Below, piece after piece: positions 6,571-13,774 of a stretch of 13,974 nt of DNA. The notes beneath the pieces are model-generated. The model did no database searches. It was not told where the DNA came from and was given only the letters and a program-made list of their open reading frames with translations. The position numbers and the translations under genes were made by a program. This stretch comes from Candidatus Pygmaiobacter gallistercoris (GTDB lineage: Bacteria > Bacillota > Clostridia > Oscillospirales > Ruminococcaceae), in NCBI GenBank assembly GCA_019113125.1, contig DXIA01000122.1:1-13974 (forward strand), in the 5' to 3' direction. Numbering within the stretch: position 1 is the first letter of the stretch; each line of letters starts with the position of its first letter.

Positions 6571-6596
6571 TCCGCCCGCCTGGGAAGAGGGGCGGA
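6571..6596 (+). promoter_or_regulatory. Leader hairpin next to the ribosome binding site of the CDF gene
   Basis: TCCGCCC (6571-6577) pairs with GGGCGGA (6590-6596) across a 12-base loop. The downstream arm abuts the AGGGGGAA ribosome binding site (6597-6604), so the fold could affect translation of the exporter. No T run follows, so it is not a terminator. No known metal-riboswitch core is recognisable. Confidence 0.4.
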
Positions 6597-6613
6597 AGGG
6601 GGAATCAAACAGT

Positions 6614-7819
6614 ATGACCGAATTTTTGATCCGGCGGTTCATCAAACAGCCGCAGGATACCCGCACCCCCGCCGCGCGGGAGCGGTACGGCGCGCTTGCC
6701 GGGGTGGTGGGGCTGCTCTGTAATCTCTTTTTGTGCGGCGGCAAATTTCTCGCCGGGTTTCTGTTCGGCAGCGTCTCGATCATGGCCGATGCGGTCAACA
6801 ACCTGTCGGATGCGTCGAGCTGCCTGATCACCCTGCTCGGTTTCAAGCTGGGCGGCAAGCCGGCCGACGCGGAACACCCGTTCGGCCACGCCAGGATCGA
6901 GTACCTCTCCGGGCTGTCGGTGGCGGTGCTGATCATGGCGATCGGGGTGGATCTGCTGCGCACCGGATTTGAGCGGACCATCCACCCCGAGGAGGTCACC
7001 TTCAGCCTGCTGTCGGTGGCGGTGCTGATCCTCTCGATCCTCGTCAAGCTCTGGATGTCGGTGTTCTACCGCTCGATCGGCAGGCGGATCGGCTCCACCG
7101 CGCTGGAGGCGACCGGGACCGACAGCCGCAACGATGTCGTCTCGACCACCGGCGTCCTGCTCGCCGCGGTGGCCGCCCGGGTGACCGGGCTCTCGCTGGA
7201 TGGGCCGGTCGCGATGGCGGTCGCGCTCTTCATCCTCTGGGGCGGGGTCGGCGTGGTGCGGGAGACCTTGAACCCGCTGCTCGGCGAGGCGCCCAGCGAG
7301 GAGCTGGTCGACCAGCTCAGCCGGCAGATTCTCAGCTACGACGGGGTGCTGGGGCTGCACGACCTGATGGTGCACGATTACGGGCCGGGCCGGCGGTTTG
7401 CCAGCGTTCATGTCGAGATGAGCGCCTCGCAGCAGCTGATGCACAGCCATGATATTATCGATAATATCGAGAGGAAGATCCTGGAGGAGGACGGCATTCA
7501 TCTGGTGATCCATCTCGATCCGATCAGCGATGATGATGACGTCATCAACGAGCACCGAAAGATGACCGCCGACCTGGTGCAGCAGATTGATCCGCGGCTG
7601 ACCATCCACGATTTCAGGATGGTCAAGGGGGATGACCACACCAATCTGATCTTCGACGTGGTGATCCCGCCGGAGTTTCCGATGAAACCGGAGGAGCTCA
7701 AGCGGACCATCGCCCAGCGGATGCGGGAGAACGACCCCAACCATTTCGCGGTGGTGACGGTGGATTACAGCTACGCCCCGAACCCGGCGCCGCGGGACAG
7801 CAAAAAGACCAAGGTCTGA
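6614..7819 (+). CDS. Cation diffusion facilitator (CDF) metal exporter with Mn-type site and two C-terminal soluble domains
   Basis: This inner-membrane divalent-metal/proton antiporter has 401 residues, longer than the roughly 300 of minimal CDF proteins. Six membrane helices lie within about 25-215. The metal site reads N62-x3-D66 in helix 2 (VNNLSD) and D170-x3-D174 in helix 5 (DSRND). The N/D plus D/D combination is associated with Mn exporters such as MntE, whereas Zn CDFs use histidine in helix 5. The HPFGHARIEY motif (88-97) follows helix 2. The C-terminal part contains a ZT-dimer domain (about 215-300) and then a second ferredoxin-like segment (about 325-390). ATG 6614 follows AAGGGGGAA by nine to ten bases. 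Mn(II) or Fe(II) export is the likely role, with the metal unproven. Confidence 0.9.
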   Translation: MTEFLIRRFIKQPQDTRTPAARERYGALAGVVGLLCNLFLCGGKFLAGFLFGSVSIMADAVNNLSDASSCLITLLGFKLGGKPADAEHPFGHARIEYLSGLSVAVLIMAIGVDLLRTGFERTIHPEEVTFSLLSVAVLILSILVKLWMSVFYRSIGRRIGSTALEATGTDSRNDVVSTTGVLLAAVAARVTGLSLDGPVAMAVALFILWGGVGVVRETLNPLLGEAPSEELVDQLSRQILSYDGVLGLHDLMVHDYGPGRRFASVHVEMSASQQLMHSHDIIDNIERKILEEDGIHLVIHLDPISDDDDVINEHRKMTADLVQQIDPRLTIHDFRMVKGDDHTNLIFDVVIPPEFPMKPEELKRTIAQRMRENDPNHFAVVTVDYSYAPNPAPRDSKKTKV

Positions 7820-7837
7820 CTGCCGGTCTGCCGGCAG
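7820..7837 (+). other. Intercistronic hairpin between CDF exporter and aminotransferase
   Basis: CTGCCGG (7820-7826) and CCGGCAG (7831-7837) form a perfect seven-base-pair stem with loop TCTG, starting at the base after the CDF stop codon. There is no T run, so read-through into the aminotransferase is expected. It may stabilise or process the mRNA. Confidence 0.5.
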
Positions 7838-7870
7838 CCGGAAATCTGGCATAGAGAGGAGAAGAAAGTT

Positions 7871-9058
7871 ATGTACGACATTTCCAAAAAGATCAGGGGG
7901 CTGCGTCCCTCGGCCATCCGGGAGATCCTCAAGAATATGAGCGATCCCGACATGATCTCCTTTGCCGGCGGGAATCCGGCAGTGGAGTGCTTTCCGATCG
8001 ACGCGATCCGGCATTACTCCGAGCAGCTGCTCGCGGAAAAGCCGGTGCGGATGCTGCTCTACTCCACCACCGAGGGAATTCCCGAGCTGCGGGAGTCGGC
8101 CCTCGCCTTTGCCAACCGGTACGGGGCGATCAGCCGGCCGGAGGACGACATCGCGATTCTGACCGGCAGCCAGCAGGCGATGGACTTTATCGCCCGGCTG
8201 TTCTGCGACGAGGGGGACACCGTCATCGCGGAGGACCCGAGCTTTGTCGGCGCCCTCAACTCCTTCCGCGCCAGCGGCGCGAAGACGATCGGCGTGCCGA
8301 TGGAGGAGGACGGCGTCGACCTCGCAAAACTCGAGGAGGCGTTTGCGGCCACCCCGCGCCCCAAGCTGTTCTATGTGATCCCGAATTTCCAGAACCCCAC
8401 CGGCCTTGTCACCAGCGCGGCAAAGCGCAGGGCGATCTATGAGCTGGCGGCAAAGTACAATGTCCCGGTTCTGGAGGATAACCCCTACGGCGAGCTGCGG
8501 TTTGAGGGGGAGTACATCCCGCCGATCAAGAGCTATGACGAGAAGGGCATGGTGCTCTACTGCGGCAGCTTTTCCAAGATCCTCGCGCCCGGCATGCGGC
8601 TGGCCTATGTGATCGCAAACCGGGAGCTGATCGAGAAGATCGTCACCATCAAGCAGTGCAGCGATACCCACACCAACACCTGGAGCCAGATGGTCTGCGA
8701 CGCCTGGCTGCGGGGCAGCGACACCGAGGCGCACATTGCGGCGATCCGGCAGGTCTACAAGCGCAAGTGCAACCTGATGCTCAGCGAGATGGACCGCCAG
8801 TTCAGCAAGAAGATCAGTTATACCCGTCCCAGCGGCGGCATGTTCCTCTGGGCGACGCTGCCCGACGGGGTGGATATGCTCGACTTTGTCCGGCAGGCGC
8901 AGCAGCGCAAGGTCGCGGTGGTTCCCGGCAATGCATTCCTCTGCGATGAGGACGCATCCAGCCAGTGTTTCCGGCTCAACTACTCGACCCCCGGCGATGA
9001 GGACATTGTCCGGGGAATCGGCATTCTGGGTGCATTGACAAAAGAAGTCTGCGATTGA
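7871..9058 (+). CDS. PLP-dependent aminotransferase of the LysN / 2-aminoadipate / MocR catalytic-domain type
   Basis: This 395-residue fold-type I aminotransferase belongs to the subgroup that contains LysN and aromatic/2-aminoadipate aminotransferases. Landmarks are ISFAGGNPAVECFP (29-42), the YSTTEGIPELRE substrate-site segment (64-75), the LTGSQQAMDF cofactor-phosphate loop (97-106), FQNPTG (173-178), EDNPYGELRF (202-211, with D203 and Y206) and the Schiff-base lysine K236 in GSFSKILAPGMRL. There is no N-terminal GntR-type DNA-binding domain, so it is an enzyme rather than a MocR regulator. GAGAGGAGAAG lies about seven bases before the ATG. It is 51 bases behind the CDF gene, with no promoter visible between them, so the two are probably co-transcribed. 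A functional link between metal export and this enzyme is not evident. Confidence 0.92.
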   Translation: MYDISKKIRGLRPSAIREILKNMSDPDMISFAGGNPAVECFPIDAIRHYSEQLLAEKPVRMLLYSTTEGIPELRESALAFANRYGAISRPEDDIAILTGSQQAMDFIARLFCDEGDTVIAEDPSFVGALNSFRASGAKTIGVPMEEDGVDLAKLEEAFAATPRPKLFYVIPNFQNPTGLVTSAAKRRAIYELAAKYNVPVLEDNPYGELRFEGEYIPPIKSYDEKGMVLYCGSFSKILAPGMRLAYVIANRELIEKIVTIKQCSDTHTNTWSQMVCDAWLRGSDTEAHIAAIRQVYKRKCNLMLSEMDRQFSKKISYTRPSGGMFLWATLPDGVDMLDFVRQAQQRKVAVVPGNAFLCDEDASSQCFRLNYSTPGDEDIVRGIGILGALTKEVCD

Positions 9059-9101
9059 CGCCCGGCAGGGGCGGACAGAGCAGTCGTCCGGTATGATGCA
9101 G

Positions 9102-9133
9102 GATCCCTGGCCGGTTTCAGGTCGGGGATTTTT
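9102..9133 (+). terminator. Intrinsic terminator after the aminotransferase, just upstream of the PAS-GGDEF-EAL gene
   Basis: ATCCC (9103-9107) pairs with GGGAT (9125-9129) and GGCC (9109-9112) with GGTC (9120-9123, one G-U pair), separated by a seven-base loop. The run T9129-T9133 follows. The next start codon, GTG 9155, is only 21 bases downstream. Confidence 0.7.
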
Positions 9134-9154
9134 AAAAAAAGGGGGGAGACCACG

Positions 9155-12100
9155 GTGGGCGGGGAAAACGGCAAGAGAACCGATCCGCTGCGCGGCATGA
9201 TCGGCGGATTAATCTGCATTCAGCTCGCACAGGAACCGGTGCTGCGGTTTGTCGATCAGAGACTGACCGGGCAGATGGGCCTGCCGCCCGCCGGGACCCC
9301 GGTGCGGGAGCTGATCCCCGATGAGGACTGGAAGGGGCTGCTCGACCAGTTTCAAGGGGCGATGACCGGGACGGGGGAGGTGCAGTTTACCGCACGGATC
9401 ATTCCGGTGCCGGGCGAGGCGCCGGTGGAGGTCAACTGCTCCGGCCGCCGATGGGAGGATCTGCTCTGGCTGGCGGTGTCGCCAAGTGCCAAAGAGCGCA
9501 TCCAGGGCTATCAGCGGATTTTCGACTGGTACAACGGGTTCCGCGCGCTGATGGAGAGCGCGCCGCAGCAGGCCTATGAATGGGACCTGAAAAACCGCAC
9601 CCTCACCGAGGCGGGCTTTCAGTCGGTGCTCTGGCGGGAGCTGATGATGGCGGAGCCGCTGCTCGATGTGGACGAAGAGGGCATCCCGTCGGCGGACAAT
9701 GTCTATCTTGGGGATCGGGGCGCATTTCGCCAGCTGCACCGCAGCGTCCTCGCGGGCGGCGCGGGCGGGACGGTCGAGATGCGGATGCGGACCGGCTATG
9801 GAACCTATCGCTGGTGCCGCCTGACCCTCGCGACCCTGTACGATGCGGACGGAAAGCCCCAGCGCGCGGTGGCGATGCTGGTGGACATCGATGAGGAAAA
9901 GCGCGAGTCGCTGCTCATGGCCAAACGCAACGAGCGGGACCAGCTGACCGGCCTGCTGAACGGGGAGACCATCCGCTCCCGGCTCCTGGCGGCGCTGGAG
10001 AAACTGGAGAAGGGCTGTCTCGCGCTTTATCTGGTGGATATCGATCATTACCAGCAGGTCGCGGATCAGCTGGGCGTGCTGTTCGGGGAGGCGGTGCTGA
10101 TCGGCACGGCGGACAAGCTCACATCGGTCGCCGGGGACGGCGCGGTGCTGGGGCGGTCCGGCGCGATTACCCTGATCGTCTTCAAGCCCATGGAAAACCG
10201 CAAGGCGGCCATCGCGCTGGGAAAGACCTTCTGCGAAAAGCTGCGCCAGCGGTTTGCCGACGGACAGCAGGAGCTTGAGATCACCGCGAGCGTCGGTCTG
10301 GTCGTTGCGAACCCGGGGGATCGGGATTTTTCCGCGCTGGTGCGGCAGGCGGATCTGGCGCTCGCCGAGGCAAAGCGGGCCGGCGGCGGTCGCCTGGTCA
10401 CCTATCGGCGGGGCATTCCCGGCAAGGAGGAGGCGTCGGACGCGGGGTTCTATTTCGGGGAGAGCGCCGCGCCGAGCAGCGCGGCGGGCTCCTTCAACGA
10501 CAATATGTTCTACCTCTTCTTCAACATGCTCTATGAGGGGGAGGACCCGGACCGGGCGATCGAACTGGTCCTGCGCACCGCGGGCCAGCACTTTCACGTC
10601 TCCCGCGCCTACATCTATGAGAGTGAGCCGGAGGACAACATGATCCTCCAGCTGACCCACGAGTGGTGTCAGGACGGGGTCGAGAGCCTCAGCGAACGGG
10701 CGGAGAGCTTTACGATCGATCTCGGGGAGAAGGGGATTCTCTCCAAAACAGAGAGCTATCGGTGCGACGACACCTATGCGCAGAGGACGATGATGCCGGG
10801 CTTTTCGGACCGCATCGGGCCGAACAGCGTGCGCGCCTTTCTGCAGTTCGCCCTGATGGATCATGGGAGCTTTCAGGGATTTATCGGGTTTGATGAGTGC
10901 GCGGGTCCCCGCATCTGGAACGATGAGGAGCTGGAGACGCTGCGCCAGATTGCCCGGATTGTCGGCGGATACCTTCTGCGGGTGCGGGCGCAGGAGCGGC
11001 GCAGCCGACAGGATCCGATCACCGGGTTGCCGGGCTTTTCCCGGTTTCGCCGCCAGGCGGCCCGGGTGCTGGAAACCGGACAGAGCAACTGGATGATTGT
11101 CAGCCTCGATGTGGTGCGGTTCGGGCGGATCGCCACCATTTTCGGGGAGAAGACGGCGGATCGGCTGCTGGGACGGATCGGCGCGCTGCTGCGCAGCCGG
11201 ATGCAGCACGGGGAGCTCGCCTGCCGGGTGCGGCGGGACGAGTTCGCGCTGCTGCTGCGGGGCAGGGAGGGGGAGACCGGCCCGGCCCGCGCGCGCCGGT
11301 TTGAGCAGGCGCTCGCCCCGGCGGCCCGCGCGCTGCTGGGCAACTATGATCTGCGGCTCGCCAGCGGTTTCTGCCTGATCCCCAAGACCGAGCGGGTCTC
11401 GGTCACCGCCCTCTACCGTCAGGCGTCCGCGGCCCGCAAGCGGGCCAAGCGGGACGGCCTGGGCGGGCACCTGTACTACAATGCCGAGATGGACGCGGAG
11501 GAGACCCGCCGCAGCGGCATCGAGCGGCGGGGAAAGAAGGCGCTGGCGGCCGGTGGGTTTCAGCTGCGGCTCGAGCCGATCTACGAGATGAAGAGCGAAA
11601 AGGTCTGCGGGGCACAGGCGTCGCTGCACTGGGCGGACCCGGTGCTGGGGGAGGTGCCGCCGGCGGAGTATCGGCCGATTTTTGAGCGGTGCGGTCTGAT
11701 CCTGCAGCTGGAGGAAAAGCTGATCAGCGAGACCTGCGGCCTGCTCTCCCGCTGGAAGAAGAGCGGCAGCCTTTTGCCGGTGACCCTGACCCTTTCGCTG
11801 CTGCAGCTCTCCCAGACCGATCTGGTGGAGCGGCTGACCGGCGCGCTCCAGCGGGCCGGGGTCGATGCGCGGCTGCTGCACCTGCAGATGTCGGGCGATT
11901 TGCAGGACTGGGGCGATGAGGGCGCGGTGCGGATGCTGCATCGGCTGAAGGACGCGGGGTTCTCGGTCAGTGCGGGAATCCAGATCCCACAGGGGATCAC
12001 CGGGGACATCGCCGACCACCCGCTCTGGGAGGAGGCGGTGCTCTCCCCCATGATCTTTGACCGTCGGGAATGGGAGGATCGCCTGAAGGCGATGATCGCC

Positions 12101-12262
12101 CTGGACCATGCGATGGGCCTGCGGGTCCGGGCAGCCGGGGTGCAGACCCGCCAGGAGGCGGACCGGCTGCGAAAGGCGGGCTGTGACTTTGCGCAGGGCC
12201 CCTTCTTCTCCCCGCCGCTCACCCCCCGCGCGGCCCGCTCCCTGCTGCTCGTGCCGGAATAA
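9155..12262 (+). CDS. PAS-GGDEF-GAF-GGDEF-EAL protein with all catalytic motifs degenerate
   Basis: This is a 1035-residue soluble protein with no evident membrane segment. Order: an unassigned N-terminal region (1-118), a PAS-like sensor (about 120-250), a first GGDEF-like domain (258-418), a GAF-like domain (about 448-608), a second GGDEF (616-785) and an EAL domain (793-1030). In GGDEF 1 the signature loop reads GRSGAI (333-338). In GGDEF 2 it reads RRDEF (693-697), with both glycines replaced by arginine. In the EAL domain the EAL motif is ASL (822-824, in QASLHW), the DDFGTG region reads SAGIQIPQG (939-947), and AEGVET reads AAGVQT (993-998). The fold landmarks EVPPAEYRPIFERCGLI and GCDFAQGPFFSPPL are well kept. 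Known families therefore predict neither c-di-GMP synthesis nor hydrolysis, so a receptor or scaffold role is likelier (inference). GTG 9155 has GGGGGGAG six bases upstream. Confidence 0.88.
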   Translation: MGGENGKRTDPLRGMIGGLICIQLAQEPVLRFVDQRLTGQMGLPPAGTPVRELIPDEDWKGLLDQFQGAMTGTGEVQFTARIIPVPGEAPVEVNCSGRRWEDLLWLAVSPSAKERIQGYQRIFDWYNGFRALMESAPQQAYEWDLKNRTLTEAGFQSVLWRELMMAEPLLDVDEEGIPSADNVYLGDRGAFRQLHRSVLAGGAGGTVEMRMRTGYGTYRWCRLTLATLYDADGKPQRAVAMLVDIDEEKRESLLMAKRNERDQLTGLLNGETIRSRLLAALEKLEKGCLALYLVDIDHYQQVADQLGVLFGEAVLIGTADKLTSVAGDGAVLGRSGAITLIVFKPMENRKAAIALGKTFCEKLRQRFADGQQELEITASVGLVVANPGDRDFSALVRQADLALAEAKRAGGGRLVTYRRGIPGKEEASDAGFYFGESAAPSSAAGSFNDNMFYLFFNMLYEGEDPDRAIELVLRTAGQHFHVSRAYIYESEPEDNMILQLTHEWCQDGVESLSERAESFTIDLGEKGILSKTESYRCDDTYAQRTMMPGFSDRIGPNSVRAFLQFALMDHGSFQGFIGFDECAGPRIWNDEELETLRQIARIVGGYLLRVRAQERRSRQDPITGLPGFSRFRRQAARVLETGQSNWMIVSLDVVRFGRIATIFGEKTADRLLGRIGALLRSRMQHGELACRVRRDEFALLLRGREGETGPARARRFEQALAPAARALLGNYDLRLASGFCLIPKTERVSVTALYRQASAARKRAKRDGLGGHLYYNAEMDAEETRRSGIERRGKKALAAGGFQLRLEPIYEMKSEKVCGAQASLHWADPVLGEVPPAEYRPIFERCGLILQLEEKLISETCGLLSRWKKSGSLLPVTLTLSLLQLSQTDLVERLTGALQRAGVDARLLHLQMSGDLQDWGDEGAVRMLHRLKDAGFSVSAGIQIPQGITGDIADHPLWEEAVLSPMIFDRREWEDRLKAMIALDHAMGLRVRAAGVQTRQEADRLRKAGCDFAQGPFFSPPLTPRAARSLLLVPE

Positions 12263-12268
12263 AAATAG

Positions 12269-12301
12269 AAGGCGGATGCCGTTTTCGGCATCCGCCTTGT
12301 T
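12269..12301 (+). terminator. Intrinsic terminator after the PAS-GGDEF-EAL gene
   Basis: AAGGCGGATGCCG (12269-12281) pairs perfectly with CGGCATCCGCCTT (12286-12298) around a TTTT loop. The following GTTGCGTTTT is a weak T tract. It starts seven bases after the stop codon. Confidence 0.75.
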
Positions 12302-12311
12302 GCGTTTTCGG

Positions 12312-12340
12312 TTCTGCGCCAGAGCGCTCCCGCGTAGGAT
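12312..12340 (+). promoter_or_regulatory. Possible weak promoter of the DedA gene
   Basis: TTCTGC (12312-12317), a 17-base spacer and TAGGAT (12335-12340) are the best promoter-like pair between the preceding terminator and the ATG at 12361. Both boxes depart from consensus and the leader would be very short. Confidence 0.25.
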
Positions 12341-12360
12341 AGAAAAGAGGGGGTGGGAGG

Positions 12361-12987
12361 ATGCAGCAGCTGATTCTGGAACTCATGGGACAATACGGCG
12401 CGGCCGGCGTCTTTGCGCTGATCTTTCTCGAAAATCTTTTTCCACCGATTCCGAGCGAGGTGATCCTGACATTCGGCGGATTCTTGACCACCCGGATTAT
12501 GCTCACACCGCTCGCGGTGATCCTTGCGGCGACGGCGGGCTCGGTCTTCGGGGCGCTGGTGCTCTATGGCGGCGGAAGACTTTTGAACCGGGATCGTCTG
12601 ACCAACCTTGTCGGCCGGTATGGAAGATGGTTCGGCTTTGAGCCGGATGGGCTCAAGAGAAGTCTGGACACCTATGAGAGGTACCAGTACAAGACGGTCT
12701 TTCTCTGCCGGATGGTGCCCATCCTCCGCAGCCTGATCTCGATTCCCGCCGGTATGGCCCGGATGCCGATGCTCCCGTTTCTGCTGCTCACCACGGCGGG
12801 CTCGCTGATCTGGAACACCGCGCTGGTACTCGCCGGCGCCGCGCTGGGCGAGGCCTGGGCGATGCTGCTGCCCTATCTCGATCTGTGGGGCAACCTTGCC
12901 CTGGCGGGCATTCTCCTGCTGCTGGTCATCGCCGGGATGCGGCGGTGGAAACTGCGCCAATCCGCCAAAGAGCGGTCTTCCGATTAG
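12361..12987 (+). CDS. DedA-family (VTT domain) membrane protein
   Basis: This polytopic inner-membrane protein has 208 residues, the usual DedA size. It carries ENLFPPIPSE (24-33, E33 matching the conserved membrane-embedded glutamate) and the arginine motif R117-xx-P120-xx-R123 in CRMVPILRS, followed by IPAGMARMP. DedA proteins are linked to lipid scrambling or undecaprenyl/phospholipid transport, membrane potential and drug tolerance. The specific lipid here is unknown. ATG 12361 is preceded by a purine-rich AGAGGGGG about seven bases upstream. It appears to be a single gene between a terminator and a convergent neighbour. Confidence 0.93.
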   Translation: MQQLILELMGQYGAAGVFALIFLENLFPPIPSEVILTFGGFLTTRIMLTPLAVILAATAGSVFGALVLYGGGRLLNRDRLTNLVGRYGRWFGFEPDGLKRSLDTYERYQYKTVFLCRMVPILRSLISIPAGMARMPMLPFLLLTTAGSLIWNTALVLAGAALGEAWAMLLPYLDLWGNLALAGILLLLVIAGMRRWKLRQSAKERSSD

Positions 12988-13001
12988 ATTCTTGAGGCAC
13001 A

Positions 13002-13039
13002 GAACGGCCCCGTGCATTCTGCAATGCACGGGGCCGTTC
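13002..13039. terminator. Long perfect hairpin between convergent genes, probable terminator without T tract
   Basis: GAACGGCCCCGTGCATT (13002-13018) pairs with AATGCACGGGGCCGTTC (13023-13039) over 17 base pairs around the loop CTGC. It lies midway between the stop codons of the DedA and cytidylate-kinase-like genes. Neither side carries a proper T run, so it may act as a weak terminator or an mRNA 3'-end stabiliser for both transcripts. Confidence 0.6.
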
Positions 13040-13054
13040 GGCGTTCTGCCCTTG

Positions 13055-13663
13055 TTATTTTGCCAGAGATACAATAATCTCGCAGCACTTTTCCAGCCCG
13101 AAGACGCCGCTGTTCAGGGTCAGATGGTAGTTGTCCGCCATGCCCCAGATCCGGTCGGTGTAGTGCCGGTACTGCGATGCGCGCGCCTTGTCCCTCTTTG
13201 CGACCAGCTTTTCGATGTTCTTTTCGGGGAATCCGTACTCCTCAACCGCGCGGCGCATCCGAATCTCCCGGTCGGCGTGCACAAAGACGTTCAGGCAGTC
13301 GGTCCGATCCCGAAGGATGTAGTCGGCCGAGCGGCCGACAATGACGCAGGGATCCTTTTCGGCAAGCTCCCGGATGATGTTGTTCTGGAGGATCTGGATC
13401 TTGTCGACCGGCGGGAGATGATCGGGGGAGAACCCGGCCTGCGCATAGGTGCCGCCCATCGAGAGATTGTAGAGCAGACTGCTGGTGGTGGAATACTCGT
13501 CGGTCTCCTCGACGAATTCCAGCGCAAACCCGCTCTGGTTGGCGACGAGCTGGATCAGCTCCCGGTCGTAGAATTTGTATCCCAGCTGTTCGGCAACCAT
13601 CCGGCCGACCGTGCGTCCACCGCTGCCAAACTCCCGGCTGATGGTGACAATCCGTTTCGACAT
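13055..13663 (-). CDS. Cytidylate-kinase-like family protein (P-loop nucleotide kinase homologue)
   Basis: This 202-residue cytoplasmic protein belongs to the cytidylate_kin2 family common in Clostridia. The N-terminus has the family-type P-loop SREFGSGGRTVG (9-20), which lacks the GKS/T of true Cmk, then CVIVGRSADYIL (106-117). An arginine-rich lid segment (DREIRMRRAVEE, 131-142) follows, and then the C-terminal pattern with HYTDRIWG and YHLTLNS. It is about 20 residues shorter than canonical Cmk and lacks the CMP-specific segment. Its substrate is not established, and I avoid the symbol cmk. ATG 13663 has GGAGGT seven bases upstream. It is monocistronic within the window. Confidence 0.88.
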   Translation of the reverse strand: MSKRIVTISREFGSGGRTVGRMVAEQLGYKFYDRELIQLVANQSGFALEFVEETDEYSTTSSLLYNLSMGGTYAQAGFSPDHLPPVDKIQILQNNIIRELAEKDPCVIVGRSADYILRDRTDCLNVFVHADREIRMRRAVEEYGFPEKNIEKLVAKRDKARASQYRHYTDRIWGMADNYHLTLNSGVFGLEKCCEIIVSLAK

Positions 13664-13724
13664 AAATCAGACCTCCATTTCCGCAGCGTAAAACTGTGCA
13701 TCCTGTATGGAAATATCAACACAT

Positions 13725-13758
13725 ACGCTATATTTTTGTATTTTTATTATAACGCTAT
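13725..13758 (-). repeat. Pair of ACGCTAT direct repeats flanking the -10 box
   Basis: On the plus strand, ACGCTATATTTTT begins at 13725 and ACGCTATTTTTAT at 13752. The spacing is 27 bases. They straddle the -10 box (13746-13751) of the cytidylate-kinase-like gene's promoter, a position suited to a regulator. The AT-rich context makes chance similarity possible. Confidence 0.35.
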
Positions 13759-13774
13759 TTTTATGCAACGACAA
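13746..13774 (-). promoter_or_regulatory. Promoter of the cytidylate-kinase-like gene
   Basis: On the minus strand, TTGTCG (13774-13769), a 17-base spacer and a perfect TATAAT (13751-13746) are visible. Transcription would begin near 13739, giving a leader of about 75 bases before the ATG at 13663. A weak six-base-pair hairpin (13677-13682 with 13709-13714) lies beside the ribosome binding site. Confidence 0.75.

Noticed and set aside
6605..8734. A 709-codon minus-strand open frame across the CDF and aminotransferase genes
   Set aside because: It spans two well-supported plus-strand genes and their spacer, and shows no recognisable motif. Long antisense frames are common at this GC content.
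9059..9154. c-di-GMP (GEMM) riboswitch ahead of the GGDEF-EAL gene
   Set aside because: Only 96 bases separate the genes, and the conserved GEMM core elements are absent. The space holds one ordinary terminator.
9209..12109. A 966-codon minus-strand open frame opposite the GGDEF-EAL gene
   Set aside because: The P, R, Q, H-rich sequence has no domain. The plus-strand frame has five recognisable domains.
11581..13074. Minus-strand open frame over the DedA gene
   Set aside because: It crosses a terminator and two real gene ends, and its composition is a shadow of plus-strand coding.
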